Assembly (NCBI RefSeq): GCF_900188445.1
Contig: NZ_FZOR01000008.1
Span: forward strand, 1-64,000
Reading direction: 5' to 3'
Source of the DNA: Actinomadura meyerae
Lineage (GTDB): Bacteria > Actinomycetota > Actinomycetes > Streptosporangiales > Streptosporangiaceae
Length of the DNA stretch: 64,000 bases
Positions 1-9,482 of the stretch are shown here, piece after piece (within the stretch, counting starts at the first letter, position 1; every line of letters begins with the position of its first letter). The position numbers and the translations under genes were made by a program. Below the pieces are notes generated by a model. That model had not been told where the DNA came from. It saw only the letters and a list, made by a program, of their open reading frames with translations, and ran no database searches.

Positions 1-172
1 GGACTCCACGGTCCAGGCGATGGAAGTGCTCACTCACCGGCGGCTACCAGGCACCGAGTCTGTCAGCAGTGGCCGACCCGGCAGCTCCCATTAGGCGTCC
101 GGTCCGGCCGGGCGTCCGGTCCCGCGGGTCCGCGGCGGGGCCGGTTCGAGGCCCGGGGGCCCGTCCACCAAG
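1..172. other. Left edge, no supportable gene
   Basis: I see no coding region with convincing actinobacterial codon pattern or protein similarity here. It is GC-rich sequence leading into the first Rieske gene and presumably holds its promoter, but no clear -35/-10 pair stands out. A gene ending left of the window cannot be excluded. Confidence 0.4.
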
Positions 173-616
173 ATGGGACCCATGGGAGAGAACGCGACGC
201 CCCGGGCTGCCGGGGACGGGGATATCGGGCGGCGTGCGGTGCTGTACGGCGGCGCCGGGGTCTTGGGCGCGGCCGCGCTCGCCGGCTGCGGGTCGGGCGG
301 CGGGGAGAAGTCCGCGGAGGACCTCAAGGGCAAGGAGATCGCGAAGGCCGCGGACGTCCCGGTCGGCGGAGGCAAGATCAACGGGACCGAGAAGGTCGTG
401 GTGACGCAGCCCACCGAGGGCACCTTCAAGGCGTTCACGGCGGTCTGCACCCACCAGGGCTGCACGGTGGGCAGCGTGGCGAAGGGACTGATCAACTGCG
501 CCTGCCACGGCAGCGAGTTCAAGATCACGGACGGTTCGGTGGCGAAGGGGCCGGCGGATCGGCCGCTGCGCGAGTACCCCGTCCAGGTGAAGAACGGGGG
601 CATCGTCGTCACCTGA
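173..616 (+). CDS. Rieske (2Fe-2S) Tat/lipoprotein 1
   Basis: A 147-residue exported Rieske-type iron-sulfur protein. The N-terminus has twin arginines (R20-R21), a hydrophobic stretch and a lipobox-like LAGC with Cys39, so it should be exported folded by Tat and lipid-anchored outside the membrane. The cluster motifs are complete: C92-T-H94-Q-G-C97 and C109-A-C111-H112-G-S; by family knowledge C92/H94 and C109/H112 hold the cluster and C97/C111 form the disulfide. This is a stand-alone Rieske domain, not the larger QcrA subunit with three membrane helices, so it is probably an electron carrier with an unknown partner. A second ATG nine bases downstream (182) is an equally possible start. It is followed by a paralogue on the same strand. 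Confidence 0.9.
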   Translation: MGPMGENATPRAAGDGDIGRRAVLYGGAGVLGAAALAGCGSGGGEKSAEDLKGKEIAKAADVPVGGGKINGTEKVVVTQPTEGTFKAFTAVCTHQGCTVGSVAKGLINCACHGSEFKITDGSVAKGPADRPLREYPVQVKNGGIVVT

Positions 617-701
617 TTTGGTTCCGGTTTGAACCATCTGGCGCGCGCGTCCGTGCTTCCCGGTGATGGACCGAACGAGAGAGCACACCGGAGGGGCGAG
701 C

Positions 702-1187
702 ATGGCGGATGCGTCCGGGACGCAGGCGGAGGAGACGGAGCGGGCGCCGGGGGAACCGCGCAGCCGCAGGACCCTGCTCATCGGCGCGGGACTCGCGGGC
801 GTGGCCGGGCTGGCGGCCGCGTGCGGCGGGTCCGGTGACGGCGGCGGGTCCGGCGGCGCGGACGGCGGCGCGGAGCCGGGGACCGGCGGCGGCGCGGGCG
901 GTGGCGCGCTCGCGGCCGCCGGCGAGATCCCGGTGGGGGGCGGCAAGGTGTTCGAGGACGCCGAGGTCGTCGTGTGCCAGCCGCAGCAGGGCCAGTTCAC
1001 GGCGTTCTCCGCCGCCTGCACGCACCGCGGCTGCAGCGTCGGGTCGGTGTCCGGCGGGACGATCAACTGCCCGTGCCACGGCAGCAAGTTCGACATCAAG
1101 GACGGCTCGGTGGTGAACCCGCCCGCGGACGAGCCGCTGAAGGCCAGGAAGGTCACCGTCGAGGGCGGCAAGATCATGCTCGCCTGA
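702..1187 (+). CDS. Rieske (2Fe-2S) Tat/lipoprotein 2
   Basis: A 161-residue paralogue of the preceding protein. ATG 702 is preferred because GGAGGGG lies five bases upstream; a GTG at 663 is in frame but lacks such a site. Features: S-R-R-T at 21-24 (Tat), hydrophobic core, lipobox ending in Cys41, then a long Gly/Ser/Asp-rich linker (about 42-75) that the first copy lacks and which would hold the Rieske domain away from the membrane. Cluster motifs are C106-T-H108-R-G-C111 and C123-P-C125-H126-G-S. Together the two genes look like a duplication that has diverged in linker length. The 3' end overlaps the converging mechanosensitive-channel gene by 14 bases. Confidence 0.9.
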   Translation: MADASGTQAEETERAPGEPRSRRTLLIGAGLAGVAGLAAACGGSGDGGGSGGADGGAEPGTGGGAGGGALAAAGEIPVGGGKVFEDAEVVVCQPQQGQFTAFSAACTHRGCSVGSVSGGTINCPCHGSKFDIKDGSVVNPPADEPLKARKVTVEGGKIMLA

Positions 1188-2496
1188 GCCGCTTCGGCGG
1201 CGGGCCGTCCCCGGGCGGGGCGGCCCGCCCGTCGCCGGCCCGCCCGTCGCCGGCCCGCCCGGCGTCGGGGTCGTCGGGCGCGTTCACCCCGGCCGAGGCA
1301 CCGCCCTCGGTCGGCCCGGCGCCGTCCACCTCAGCACCGTCCACCCCCGCGCCGTCCACCCCCGCGCCGCCGGCCGGAGGGGCCATGCCGTCGGCGACGG
1401 GGACGGACCCGACGCGGAACCGGGGGATCGCCTCGGGGTGGTGGTCGCGGATGTAGGCGACGAGATGCTCGCGGATGTCGCAGCGCAGGTCCCAGGTGCT
1501 CGCCGAGTCGGCGGCGCTCATCAGCGCGCGCAGCGTGATCAGCCCGTTCGGCTGCGTCTCCACGACCTGCAGCACCCATTCGCGCCGGTCCCACAGCGGG
1601 TTGTCCTGGAGCGCCGAGTACAGCTCGGCCCGCAGCTTTTCGACCGGCACCGTCCAGTCCACGTGCAGCTCGACCGAGCCAAGCAGGCGGCTGGAGTGCC
1701 GGGTCCAGTTCTCGAACGGCTGCTCGGTGAAGTGCGACACCGGGAAGATCATCCGCCGGTCGTCCCAGAGCCGGAGCACGACGTAGGACAGGGTCAGCTC
1801 CTCGACGCGCCCCCAGGTGCCCTGGGTGACGACGATGTCGTCCAGCCGCAGCGCGTCGCTGAACGCCAGCTGGAGCCCGGCGAGCAGGTTGCCGAGGGTG
1901 GGCCGCGCCGCGATGCCGACGACCAGCCCGGCGACGCCCGCCGAGGCCAGCACCCCGGCGCCGACCGCGCGCACCGCCGGGAAGGTGAACAGCGCCGCGC
2001 CGACGGCCAGGACCACGATCACCACGGCCGCGACCCGGCGCAGCAGCAGCATCTGGGTGCGGGCCCGCCGGGCGCGCCGGTTGCGCTCGCCCTCGATCCG
2101 CATCAGCCGCTCCAGCGGCGGGTCGCTCAGCGCGTACCCGATCCGCAGGATCAGCCAGGTCGTGGCGCCGATGGCGGCGATCCGCAGCGCGTGCCGGACG
2201 GCGCCGTCGGCCTGCCCGTGCAGCAGGTGGTAAGGCATCGCGGCGTTGGCGCTGACGACGGCCGCGAACGCGAAGGCGGGGGCCGCGACGCGGCGGGCGA
2301 CCCGGCCCACGCCCGGCCAGCGGTGCGACAGCCGCCCGGCGAGCAGGCGGCGCCCGGCCTCCACGACGATCGCGGACGTGGCGACGACGCCCGCAAGGAC
2401 GGCCCACGCCCAGAACGCGGACATGCTTGCGGCGACCTCCTCCGGCAGCTCGGTGACCTCCGTTCGACCTTCCCTTTCCTTCCACTTTGTGGTCAT
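1174..2496 (-). CDS. MscS-family mechanosensitive ion channel
   Basis: A 440-residue small-conductance mechanosensitive channel family protein, expected to sit in the plasma membrane and release solutes on hypo-osmotic shock. Several hydrophobic helices occupy the first 200 residues, the last being a Gly/Ala-rich pore-type helix ([16 protein letters not shown] region). A cytoplasmic MscS beta domain follows ([33 protein letters not shown]). The C-terminal 70 residues are low-complexity Ala/Gly/Asp/Pro and encoded by 15-bp repeats. The ATG at 2496 lacks a clear ribosome site; an in-frame ATG at 2424, just before the first membrane helix and 11 bases after GGAGGAGG, is a good alternative. It converges on the Rieske pair. 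Confidence 0.85.
   Translation of the reverse strand: MTTKWKEREGRTEVTELPEEVAASMSAFWAWAVLAGVVATSAIVVEAGRRLLAGRLSHRWPGVGRVARRVAAPAFAFAAVVSANAAMPYHLLHGQADGAVRHALRIAAIGATTWLILRIGYALSDPPLERLMRIEGERNRRARRARTQMLLLRRVAAVVIVVLAVGAALFTFPAVRAVGAGVLASAGVAGLVVGIAARPTLGNLLAGLQLAFSDALRLDDIVVTQGTWGRVEELTLSYVVLRLWDDRRMIFPVSHFTEQPFENWTRHSSRLLGSVELHVDWTVPVEKLRAELYSALQDNPLWDRREWVLQVVETQPNGLITLRALMSAADSASTWDLRCDIREHLVAYIRDHHPEAIPRFRVGSVPVADGMAPPAGGAGVDGAGVDGAEVDGAGPTEGGASAGVNAPDDPDAGRAGDGRAGDGRAAPPGDGPPPKRLRRA
1226..1366. repeat. 15-bp tandem repeats in the channel gene 3' end
   Basis: Two short arrays: CGCCCGTCGCCGGCC twice at 1226-1255, and three units at 1322-1366, the last two identical (CCGTCCACCCCCGCG). 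They are in frame and encode the repeats AGDGR and GAGVD in the channel tail. Repeat number could vary by slippage without shifting the frame. Confidence 0.8.
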
Positions 2497-2598
2497 CCGA
2501 CCCGAAAGGGAGATCTATGTCACCCCGGTCGTGCCGCCGGCCGGGCCGGACGCGCACGGGAGCACGGCGTGTCGGTACCGCCCACTAGGCTCTTGAGC

Positions 2599-4587
2599 GT
2601 GGCAGATCCGGCGACCTACCGACCCGCCCCCGGCTCCGTCCCGGAGTCCCCGGGGGTGTACCGCTTCCGCGACGAGCACGGCCGGGTCATCTACGTGGGC
2701 AAGGCGAAGAGCCTGCGCTCGCGGCTGAACTCCTACTTCGCCGACTTCTCGTCGCTGCACCCGCGCACGCAGACGATGGTGCGGACCGCCGCCCGGGTCG
2801 ACTGGACGGTCGTCGGCACCGAGGTCGAGGCCCTCCAGCTGGAGTACTCCTGGATCAAGGAGTTCGACCCCCGGTTCAACGTCCGCTACCGGGACGACAA
2901 GTCCTACCCGTACCTCGCCGTCACCCTGAACGAGGACTTCCCGCGGGTGATGGTGATGCGCGGCGCGAAGCGCAAGGGCGTGCGCTACTTCGGGCCGTAC
3001 TCGCACGCGTGGGCGATCCGGGAGACGGTCGACCAGCTCCTGCGCGTCTTCCCCGTCCGGACGTGCAGCGCCGGCGTGTTCAAGCGGCAGCACCAGCTCG
3101 ACCGGCCCTGCCTGCTCGGCTACATCGGCAAGTGCTCCGCGCCGTGCGTCGGCCGCGTCTCCCCGGAGGAGCACCGCCTCCTCGCCGACGACTTCTGCGA
3201 CTTCATGGCGGGCAACACCGCCCGGTTCATCCGGCGCCTCGAACGCGACATGCGCGAGGCCGCCGCGTCCCAGGAGTACGAGCGCGCCGCTCGGCTCCGC
3301 GACGACATCCGCGCGCTGGAGCGGGCGCTGGAGAAGCAGGCCGTCGTGCTGCCCGACAGCACCGACTGCGACATGATCGCCTTCGCGGAGGACGAGCTGG
3401 AGGCGGCCGTCCAGGTGTTCTACGTGCGCGGCGGCCGCATCCGCGGGCAGCGCGGCTGGGTGGTCGACAAGGTCGAGGAGGTCACCACCGCCGACCTGGT
3501 GGAGAACTTCCTCATCCAGATCTACGGCGAGCTCGAGTCGGTGCCGAGGGAGGTGCTCGTCCCGGCGCTGCCGCCCGACGCCGACGCCATGGCCGAGCTG
3601 CTGTCGGAGCAGCGCGGCGGGCCGGTGCGGCTGCGGGTGCCGCGGCGCGGCGACAAGAAGGCCCTGCTGGAGACGGTCGCGCGCAACGCCCACGAGGCGC
3701 TCAAGCAGCACAAGACGCGCCGCGCGTCCGACCTCACCACCCGCAGCCGCGCGCTCCAGGAGATCCAGGAGGCCCTGGAGCTGGACGAGGCGCCGCTGCG
3801 CATCGAGTGCTACGACGTGTCGAACCTGCAGGGCACGAACGTGGTCGCGTCCATGGTCGTGTTCGAGGACGGCCTGGCCCGCAAGAGCGAGTACCGCCGC
3901 TTCACGATCAAGGCCGTCGAGGGGCAGGACGACGTCCGCTCCATCCACGAGGTGATCACCCGCCGGTTCCGCCGCTACCTCGCCGAGAGCGAGAAGCTGG
4001 GCGAGCTCGACCACCTCGGCGACCGGGAGGACGAGGAGGGCGCGCACCAGCCGATCGACCCGGAGACCGGCAGGCCGCGCAAGTTCGCCTACCCGCCCAA
4101 CCTGGTGATCGTCGACGGCGGCCCGCCGCAGGTCGCCGCCGCCCAGCGCGCCCTCGACGAGCTGGGCGTGGACGACATCGCGGTGTGCGGCATCGCCAAG
4201 CGGCTGGAGGAGCTGTGGCTGCCCGGCGAACCCGACCCGGTGATCCTGCCGCGCAACAGCGAGGGCATGTTCCTCGTCCAGCGGGTACGCGACGAGGCGC
4301 ACCGGTTCGCCATCACCTTCCACCGGCAGCGGCGGTCCAAGTCCATGACGGCCAGCGAACTCGATAACGTTCCTGGTCTGGGCCCGGCGCGGCGCGCGGC
4401 GCTGCTGAAGCACTTCGGCTCGCTGAAGCGGCTGAAGGACGCGACGCCCGAGCAGGTCGCCGAGGTCCCGGGCATCGGCATGCGCAGCGCCGAGGGCATC
4501 GTCGCGGCGCTGCACGGCGGTACCGTCCCGGCGCGCGAGGCGGCGGGCGGCACGGGCGACGGGGAGCACAGGGGGAGACGGGGATGA
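2599..4587 (+). CDS. uvrC: Excinuclease ABC subunit C
   Basis: UvrC, 662 residues, makes the dual incisions in nucleotide excision repair with UvrA and UvrB in the cytoplasm. The GIY-YIG nuclease domain starts at about residue 18 (GVYRF ... [14 protein letters not shown]), a UVR motif for UvrB contact lies near residues 205-245 ([20 protein letters not shown]), followed by the RNase H-like endonuclease domain ([18 protein letters not shown]) and C-terminal helix-hairpin-helix repeats ([18 protein letters not shown]). Length is normal for actinobacteria. The start is set at GTG 2599 (protein beginning [10 protein letters not shown]); the frame stays open upstream but there encodes arginine/alanine-rich nonsense antisense to the channel gene. 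It overlaps rapZ by 4 bases, so the two are translationally coupled. Confidence 0.97.
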   Translation: MADPATYRPAPGSVPESPGVYRFRDEHGRVIYVGKAKSLRSRLNSYFADFSSLHPRTQTMVRTAARVDWTVVGTEVEALQLEYSWIKEFDPRFNVRYRDDKSYPYLAVTLNEDFPRVMVMRGAKRKGVRYFGPYSHAWAIRETVDQLLRVFPVRTCSAGVFKRQHQLDRPCLLGYIGKCSAPCVGRVSPEEHRLLADDFCDFMAGNTARFIRRLERDMREAAASQEYERAARLRDDIRALERALEKQAVVLPDSTDCDMIAFAEDELEAAVQVFYVRGGRIRGQRGWVVDKVEEVTTADLVENFLIQIYGELESVPREVLVPALPPDADAMAELLSEQRGGPVRLRVPRRGDKKALLETVARNAHEALKQHKTRRASDLTTRSRALQEIQEALELDEAPLRIECYDVSNLQGTNVVASMVVFEDGLARKSEYRRFTIKAVEGQDDVRSIHEVITRRFRRYLAESEKLGELDHLGDREDEEGAHQPIDPETGRPRKFAYPPNLVIVDGGPPQVAAAQRALDELGVDDIAVCGIAKRLEELWLPGEPDPVILPRNSEGMFLVQRVRDEAHRFAITFHRQRRSKSMTASELDNVPGLGPARRAALLKHFGSLKRLKDATPEQVAEVPGIGMRSAEGIVAALHGGTVPAREAAGGTGDGEHRGRRG

Positions 4588-5462
4588 CCAGCGAGACGAA
4601 GATCCCGGACATCGTGATCGTGACCGGCATGTCGGGGGCGGGCCGCAGCACCGCGGCCAAGTCCCTGGAGGACCTCGACTGGTACGTGGTCGACAACCTG
4701 CCGCCGGGGCTGCTCGCCACGATGGCCGACCTCGGCGGCCGGGTGAAGGACGCCGTGCCCCGCATCGCGGTCGTGGTGGACGTGCGCAGCCGCGCCTTCA
4801 CCGCCGACCTGCACTCCTCGATCGCCGAGCTGGAGGCGCGCGGCGTCCACCCGCGGGTGGTGTTCCTGGAGGCGAGCGACGCCGACCTGGTGCGCCGGTT
4901 CGAGAGCGTCCGCCGCCCGCACCCGCTGCAGGGCGACGGCCGGCTGGTCGACGGCATCGCCCGCGAGCGCGAGCTGGTCCGCGAGGTGCGCGCCGAGGCC
5001 GACCTGGTGATCGACACCAGCGGGCTCAACGTGCACGAGCTGCGCAACAAGATCATCGGGTTCTTCGGCAACGACACCGGCGAGTCCAGCCTGCGCGCCA
5101 CCGTGGTGTCGTTCGGCTACAAGTACGGCCTGCCGGTCGACGCCGACCTCGTCGTCGACTGCCGGTTCCTGCCGAACCCGCACTGGGTGCCCGAGCTGCG
5201 CCCGAAGACCGGCCGCGACGCCGCCGTCCGCGACTACGTGCTCGGGCAGCGCGGCGCCAAGGAGTTCCTGGACGCCTACTCGGAGGTCCTGCGGCTGCTG
5301 TCCGAGGGCTACGAGCGCGAGGGCAAGCACTACGTGACGCTCGCCGTGGGATGCACCGGTGGAAAACACCGTAGTGTGGCCATGGCGGAGCAGATCGCCG
5401 CCCGGCTGCGGGACGAGGGCATCGAGGTGCAGGTCGCCCACCGTGACCTCGGCCGCGAATGA
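4584..5462 (+). CDS. rapZ: RapZ-family nucleotide-binding regulator
   Basis: A 292-residue P-loop protein of the RapZ/YvcJ family. The Walker A motif is G15-M-S-G-A-G-R-S-T; the conserved C-terminal part ([35 protein letters not shown]) binds amino-sugar metabolites in E. coli RapZ, where it controls GlmS through a small RNA adapter role. Its role in actinobacteria is less defined. It starts by ATGA overlap with uvrC and precedes yvcK and whiA, an arrangement conserved across Gram-positive bacteria. No odd features. Confidence 0.95.
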   Translation: MTSETKIPDIVIVTGMSGAGRSTAAKSLEDLDWYVVDNLPPGLLATMADLGGRVKDAVPRIAVVVDVRSRAFTADLHSSIAELEARGVHPRVVFLEASDADLVRRFESVRRPHPLQGDGRLVDGIARERELVREVRAEADLVIDTSGLNVHELRNKIIGFFGNDTGESSLRATVVSFGYKYGLPVDADLVVDCRFLPNPHWVPELRPKTGRDAAVRDYVLGQRGAKEFLDAYSEVLRLLSEGYEREGKHYVTLAVGCTGGKHRSVAMAEQIAARLRDEGIEVQVAHRDLGRE

Positions 5463-5499
5463 GCACCCGCGGATCCCGGACGAGGAGAGAAACGGCACG

Positions 5500-6477
5500 G
5501 TGAAGCCCTCTGGCTCGACGCAGGGCCCGAAGGTCGTCGCGCTCGGCGGCGGCCACGGCCTGTACGCGTCCCTGTCGGCGCTGCGCCGCGTCACCGACCG
5601 GCTGACGGCCGTCGTCACCGTCGCCGACGACGGCGGCTCCAGCGGCCGGCTCCGCCGCGAGCTCGGCGTGCTGCCCCCCGGCGACCTGCGGATGGCGCTC
5701 GCCGCCCTCTGCGGCGACGACGAATGGGGCCAGACCTGGCGGGACGTCGTCCAGCACCGGTTCGGCAGCGAGGGCGACCTGAAGGACCACGCCGTCGGCA
5801 ACCTGCTGATCGTCGCGCTGTGGGAACTGCTCGGCGGCGCCGAGACCGGCGGCTCCACCGTCGCCGGCCTCGACTGGGTCGGCCGGCTCCTCGGCGCCCA
5901 CGGCCGCGTCCTGCCGATGGCGGCCGTCCCGATGGACATCGTCGCCGAGGTGCGCGGCGCCGACCCCGCCCGCCCCGACGAGGTCACCCGGGTCAAAGGG
6001 CAGGTCGCGTGCGCCAAGACGCCCGGCAGCGTGCTCGGCATCTCGCTCGTGCCCGCCGACCCGCCCGCCTGCCCCGAGGCCCTCGCCGCCGTCGAGGACG
6101 CCGACTGGATCGTGTTCGGCCCCGGCTCCTGGTTCACCAGCGTCCTGCCGCACCTCAAGGTGCCCGCGCTGGCCCGCGCCCTCACCACCGCCCGCGCCCG
6201 CCGCGTCGTCGCGCTGAACCTCGCGCCGCAGCCCGGCGAGACCGACGACTTCTCCCCGCAGACCCACCTCGAGGTCCTGCAGGCGCACGCCCCGGACCTG
6301 CGGATCGACGTCGTCCTGGCCGACCGCGGCGTGGTGGACGACCCGGCGGCGCTCGACAAGGCCGTCCAGGCGCTCGGCGGGCGGCTGGTCCTCGCCGACG
6401 TCGCCGCCGACGACGGCTCGCCGCGTCATGAACCCGCCCGGCTGGCCCAAGCCTTGGTACAGATTTTCAGCGAGTGA
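5500..6477 (+). CDS. yvcK: YvcK/CofD-like gluconeogenesis factor
   Basis: A 325-residue member of the CofD/YvcK family (CuvA in mycobacteria). It binds UDP-sugars and is linked to cell-wall precursor supply and growth on gluconeogenic carbon. Visible landmarks: [10 protein letters not shown] near the N-terminus, [30 protein letters not shown], and [16 protein letters not shown], all typical. GTG 5500 is chosen because it directly precedes the conserved [19 protein letters not shown] region and has an AGGAG site about a dozen bases upstream; upstream in-frame sequence overlaps rapZ in a frame with no similarity. It is the third gene of the uvrC-rapZ-yvcK-whiA unit. Confidence 0.95.
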   Translation: MKPSGSTQGPKVVALGGGHGLYASLSALRRVTDRLTAVVTVADDGGSSGRLRRELGVLPPGDLRMALAALCGDDEWGQTWRDVVQHRFGSEGDLKDHAVGNLLIVALWELLGGAETGGSTVAGLDWVGRLLGAHGRVLPMAAVPMDIVAEVRGADPARPDEVTRVKGQVACAKTPGSVLGISLVPADPPACPEALAAVEDADWIVFGPGSWFTSVLPHLKVPALARALTTARARRVVALNLAPQPGETDDFSPQTHLEVLQAHAPDLRIDVVLADRGVVDDPAALDKAVQALGGRLVLADVAADDGSPRHEPARLAQALVQIFSE

Positions 6478-6538
6478 CATCCCGCGTGGTCGGCATCGGC
6501 CACACTGCTGGGAGTCCGATAGGGGGAGGGTTCATCAG

Positions 6539-7519
6539 ATGGCGATGACCGGTGTGGTCAAGGACGAGCTGAGCAGGCTCACGGTCATGAAGCCGTGCTG
6601 CCGCAAGGCGGAGGTCTCGACGCTGCTGCGGTTCGCGGGCGGCCTGCACCTGGTCAGCGGGCGGATCGTGATCGAGGCCGAGATCGACACCGGCGTGGCG
6701 GCACGGCGCCTGATCAAGGACATCGCGGAGGTGTTCGGGCACACCTCCGAGGTCGTCGTGCTCGCGCCGAGCGGGCTGCGCAAGGGCAACCGCTACGTCG
6801 TCCGCGTGTTCCGCGACGGCGAGTCGCTCGCCCGGCAGACCGGCCTCATCGACAACAACGGCCGGCCCGTCCGCGGGCTGCCCCGGCACGTCGTCGCCGG
6901 AGCCGCCTGCGACGCCGAATCCGCCTGGCGCGGCGCGTTCCTCGCCCACGGCTCCCTCACCGAACCCGGCCGCTCCATGTCGCTGGAGGTGACCTGCCCC
7001 GGCCCCGAGGCGGCCCTCGCCCTCGTCGGCGCCGCCCGCCGCCTCAAGATCCACGCCAAGGCCCGCGAGGTCCGCGGCGTCGACCGCGTCGTCGTCCGCG
7101 ACGGCGACGCCATCAGCGCCCTGCTCACCCGGCTCGGCGCCCACGACAGCGTCCTCGCCTGGGAAGAGCGCCGCATGCGCCGCGAAGTCCGCGCCACCGC
7201 CAACCGGCTCGCGAACTTCGACGACGCGAACCTGCGCCGCTCCGCCCGCGCCGCCGTCGCCGCCGGCGCCCGCGTCGCCCGCGCCCTGGAGATCCTCGGC
7301 GACGACGCCCCCGACCACCTCGTCAAGGCCGGCCGCCTCCGCCTGGAGCACAAGCAGGCCTCCCTCGAGGAACTCGGCCAGCTCGCCGACCCGCCCCTCA
7401 CCAAGGACGCCATCGCCGGCCGCATCCGCCGCCTCCTCGCCATGGCCGACAAGCGCGCCACCGACCAGGGCATCCCCGGCACCGAGGCCAACCTGACGGC
7501 CGACATGCTGGCGCCGTAG
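6539..7519 (+). CDS. whiA: Sporulation regulator WhiA
   Basis: WhiA, 326 residues, a DNA-binding protein that with WhiB switches aerial hyphae of Streptomyces to septation and sporulation. The N-terminal two-thirds is a degenerate LAGLIDADG homing-endonuclease fold ([31 protein letters not shown]) and the C-terminus carries the helix-turn-helix ([25 protein letters not shown]). ATG 6539 has the strong ribosome site GGGGGAGGG 8 bases upstream and gives the family-standard N-terminus [11 protein letters not shown]. It is separated from yvcK by 61 bases, so may have its own promoter. A tight hairpin begins two bases after its stop codon. Confidence 0.97.
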   Translation: MAMTGVVKDELSRLTVMKPCCRKAEVSTLLRFAGGLHLVSGRIVIEAEIDTGVAARRLIKDIAEVFGHTSEVVVLAPSGLRKGNRYVVRVFRDGESLARQTGLIDNNGRPVRGLPRHVVAGAACDAESAWRGAFLAHGSLTEPGRSMSLEVTCPGPEAALALVGAARRLKIHAKAREVRGVDRVVVRDGDAISALLTRLGAHDSVLAWEERRMRREVRATANRLANFDDANLRRSARAAVAAGARVARALEILGDDAPDHLVKAGRLRLEHKQASLEELGQLADPPLTKDAIAGRIRRLLAMADKRATDQGIPGTEANLTADMLAP

Positions 7520-7521
7520 TC

Positions 7522-7542
7522 ATTGGGGGGCGACCCCCCAAT
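7522..7542 (+). terminator. Hairpin terminator after whiA
   Basis: Immediately after the whiA stop is a perfect 9-bp stem (ATTGGGGGG / CCCCCCAAT) closed on a CGA loop. There is no U-run, as is usual for GC-rich actinobacterial terminators. The same structure with a different but complementary stem base recurs in the downstream repeats. Confidence 0.6.
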
Positions 7543-8035
7543 CCCCCCGTTGCGAGCCGGTCGATCCTCACGACACGGTTTCTGTTGTCGTGACCGTGCG
7601 GGTTGTGGCGTGTCGCTGCGGTCGCCCGGCTCGGCGGGTCGTGCGGCCTCCGGGCGCTGGGCGCCCTCCGGCCGCCCGACCCGTGTTGTGTTGGCCCAGG
7701 GGGGCGACCCCCTGGAACCCCCGTTGCGAGCCGGTCGATCCTCACGCCACGGTTTCGGTTGTTGTGCCCGTGCGGGTTTGTGGCGTGTCGCTGCGGTCGC
7801 CCGGCTCGGCGGGTCGTGCGGCCTCCGGGCGCTGGGCGCCCTCCGGCCGCCCGACCCGTGTTGTGTTGGCCCAGGGGGGCGACCCCCTGGAACCCCCGTT
7901 GCGAGCCGGTCGATCCTCACGCCACGGTTTCGGTTGTTGTGCCCGTGCGGGTTTGTGGCGTGTCGCTGCGGTCGCCCGGCTCGGCGGGTCGTGCGGCCTC
8001 CGGGCGCTGGGCGCCCTCCGGCCGCCCGACCCGTG
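7522..8035 (+). repeat. Three direct ~175-bp repeats, non-coding
   Basis: Three head-to-tail copies start at 7522, 7696 and 7871 (periods 174 and 175). Copies two and three are identical over 165 bases (7696-7860 versus 7871-8035); copy one differs at scattered positions. Each starts with a G6/C5-6 hairpin (in copies 2 and 3 CCAGGGGGGCGACCCCCTGG), continues through GTTGCGAGCCGGTCGATCCT and ends with a second small hairpin (GGGCGC-TGG-GCGCCC). Open frames through the repeats have no plausible protein. This looks like a dispersed REP-like palindromic element that has been tandemly duplicated. Confidence 0.9.
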
Positions 8036-8288
8036 GCGCAACCTGGGCGCCCAGGGCCCGTTTAAAAACCCGACCGACAACCCCAGCCCGCATCACGGGC
8101 AGGCACGCGGAGCGAGCGCTAGCGAGCGCAGCGGGCATGCCCGCCGACGCAGGCGACCGCAGCGACGCCGCGCTCGTCGGAACGGGCACGACAGACCGCA
8201 ACGGCGGCGTGAGGATCGCCTGCGTCGTGACGGGGGTTCCAGGGGGTCGCCCCCCTGGACCAACACAGCCCCCCCTGGGTACACAGCT
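8036..8288. other. Non-coding stretch ending in an inverted repeat copy
   Basis: No gene is seen. It holds a perfect 14-bp palindrome CCTGGGCGCCCAGG (about 8045-8058), a short AT-rich patch (TTTAAAAA), a purine-rich GAGCGAGCGCTAGCGAGCGC stretch, and at 8239-8258 the hairpin of the upstream repeats in opposite orientation (CCAGGGGGTCGCCCCCCTGG) with partial flanking similarity (GGCGTGAGGATCG ... GGGGGTTCCAG). The block is thus bounded by oppositely oriented copies of the same element. Confidence 0.7.
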
Positions 8289-9482
8289 TTAACCTTCTCC
8301 TCTTTGGATTCTTTCGATGAGGTCTTCTCTCAGGTGGCCGTAGCCGGTTTCGGCCCAGAGGCTTTGGGTCGGGTCGACCTCGAAGTAGGGGACGTCCCGG
8401 CCGTCGCGGCGGTCCATGAGGATGTCGGGGGTGTTCTTGGCGCGGGCGGCGCGGGCGCAGTCGCGGCAGGCGTGGACGCGGAGGCGGCGGCGGGAGCCGA
8501 TGGGGCGCCAGTCGATGCGGGGGCCCGCGTCGCCGTGCAGCGGGTTGAAGAAGCAGAGCGGGCTCGGCGGGATCTCCGGCTCGCCGGAGGCGAGGGCCCT
8601 TGCGGACGCCAGGGCGTCGCGGCCCTGGTCGACCAGGACGAGCACGCCCGCCAGGTCGGGGATGCCGCGCGACCGGTCCAGGACCTTGCCGGCGGCCTGG
8701 TAGGCGTCCAGGGCCCGGGTCATCAGCTCGCCGGTCCGCTCTCCGGACACCGGGACGTCGGTGGTGTCGAGGAGTTCGCCGAACGCGATGACCTCGTGGG
8801 ACGCCTGCTCGCGGAGCTGGTCCTCGCTGGCGCGCTTCGCGGTGGAGAACACCGTCCGGGGCAGGAGGAGGGCGCTGCCCTCGCGGTGGACGGACGCCAT
8901 GCGGCGGCGGCGCCACAGGAGCAGGCCGCCGACACCGGCGGCCGCGACGCCCGCCGCGCCCAGCGTGATCGGGAGGACGGCGCCGTCGTCCCCGGCCGTG
9001 CCGCCCTCCTCGGAGCGGCGCTTCTTGGCGCGCTTCTCGATCTCCGCGGACTGGCGGTCGTACTCCTTCTTCGCGTTCCCCGACAGCATGAGGTCGGCGA
9101 TCCGGTCGAGGCGCGTGGAGATGGGCGCGTCGTCGTAGGCGCGGTCGAACGCGACGGCCCAGGCCGCGTAGCGGGCCTGGTGGTCGCCGCCGAACTCCTT
9201 GGCCCGCAGGTCGTCGCCGATGTCGCTGAAGGTGATGTAGACGCCGTCCCGGCCGAGTTTCGCGTGCACGACCGTCGCGAGTTGGTCGTCGTCGTTCCAC
9301 GTGCCGCCCTTGACCAGCGGGACGAGGACGACGAACACCGGTACGGGCAGCTTGCGGAACTTGGCGACGAGCCGGGCGCGGTCGGCCTGCGGGAGCGCGG
9401 ACGCCAGCGACGGGTCGACGTAGATCGGGGAGCGCCGCAGCGCCGCGGCGAGCCGCTCGCCCGGGGACGGTTCACTCGACAC
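8289..9482 (-). CDS. Membrane protein of unknown function, paralogue C
   Basis: A 397-residue protein I cannot assign. Residues 1-150 resemble the N-terminal domains of the two upstream genes (RRSPIYVDPSLASALPQADRA, PVPVFVVLVPL, GRDGVYITFSD), a charged linker follows (KKEYDRQSAEIEKRAKKRR), and one membrane helix lies near 172-192 (ITLGAAGVAAAGVGGLLLW then RRRR). There is no N-terminal signal peptide, unlike its two paralogues. The C-terminal domain shares CFFNPLHG, a CxxC pair (ACRDCA) and WAETGYG..REDLIERIQ with the middle gene. GTG 9482 overlaps the preceding gene by 11 bases and has AGGAG 7 bases upstream. Last gene of a three-gene operon. Confidence 0.8.
   Translation of the reverse strand: MSSEPSPGERLAAALRRSPIYVDPSLASALPQADRARLVAKFRKLPVPVFVVLVPLVKGGTWNDDDQLATVVHAKLGRDGVYITFSDIGDDLRAKEFGGDHQARYAAWAVAFDRAYDDAPISTRLDRIADLMLSGNAKKEYDRQSAEIEKRAKKRRSEEGGTAGDDGAVLPITLGAAGVAAAGVGGLLLWRRRRMASVHREGSALLLPRTVFSTAKRASEDQLREQASHEVIAFGELLDTTDVPVSGERTGELMTRALDAYQAAGKVLDRSRGIPDLAGVLVLVDQGRDALASARALASGEPEIPPSPLCFFNPLHGDAGPRIDWRPIGSRRRLRVHACRDCARAARAKNTPDILMDRRDGRDVPYFEVDPTQSLWAETGYGHLREDLIERIQRGEG

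Noticed and set aside
2515..4569. Very long open frame on the minus strand opposite uvrC
   Set aside because: Its protein is Arg/Ala/Leu/Val-rich without any domain and it is antisense to an unmistakable uvrC; such shadows are normal at this GC content.
7522..8035. Repeats as a CRISPR array
   Set aside because: Units of 175 bases in direct contact with no unique spacers and no cas genes nearby.
8058..8075. AT-rich TTTAAAAA patch as an origin or attachment site
   Set aside because: Too short, no DnaA boxes, integrase gene or flanking direct repeats.
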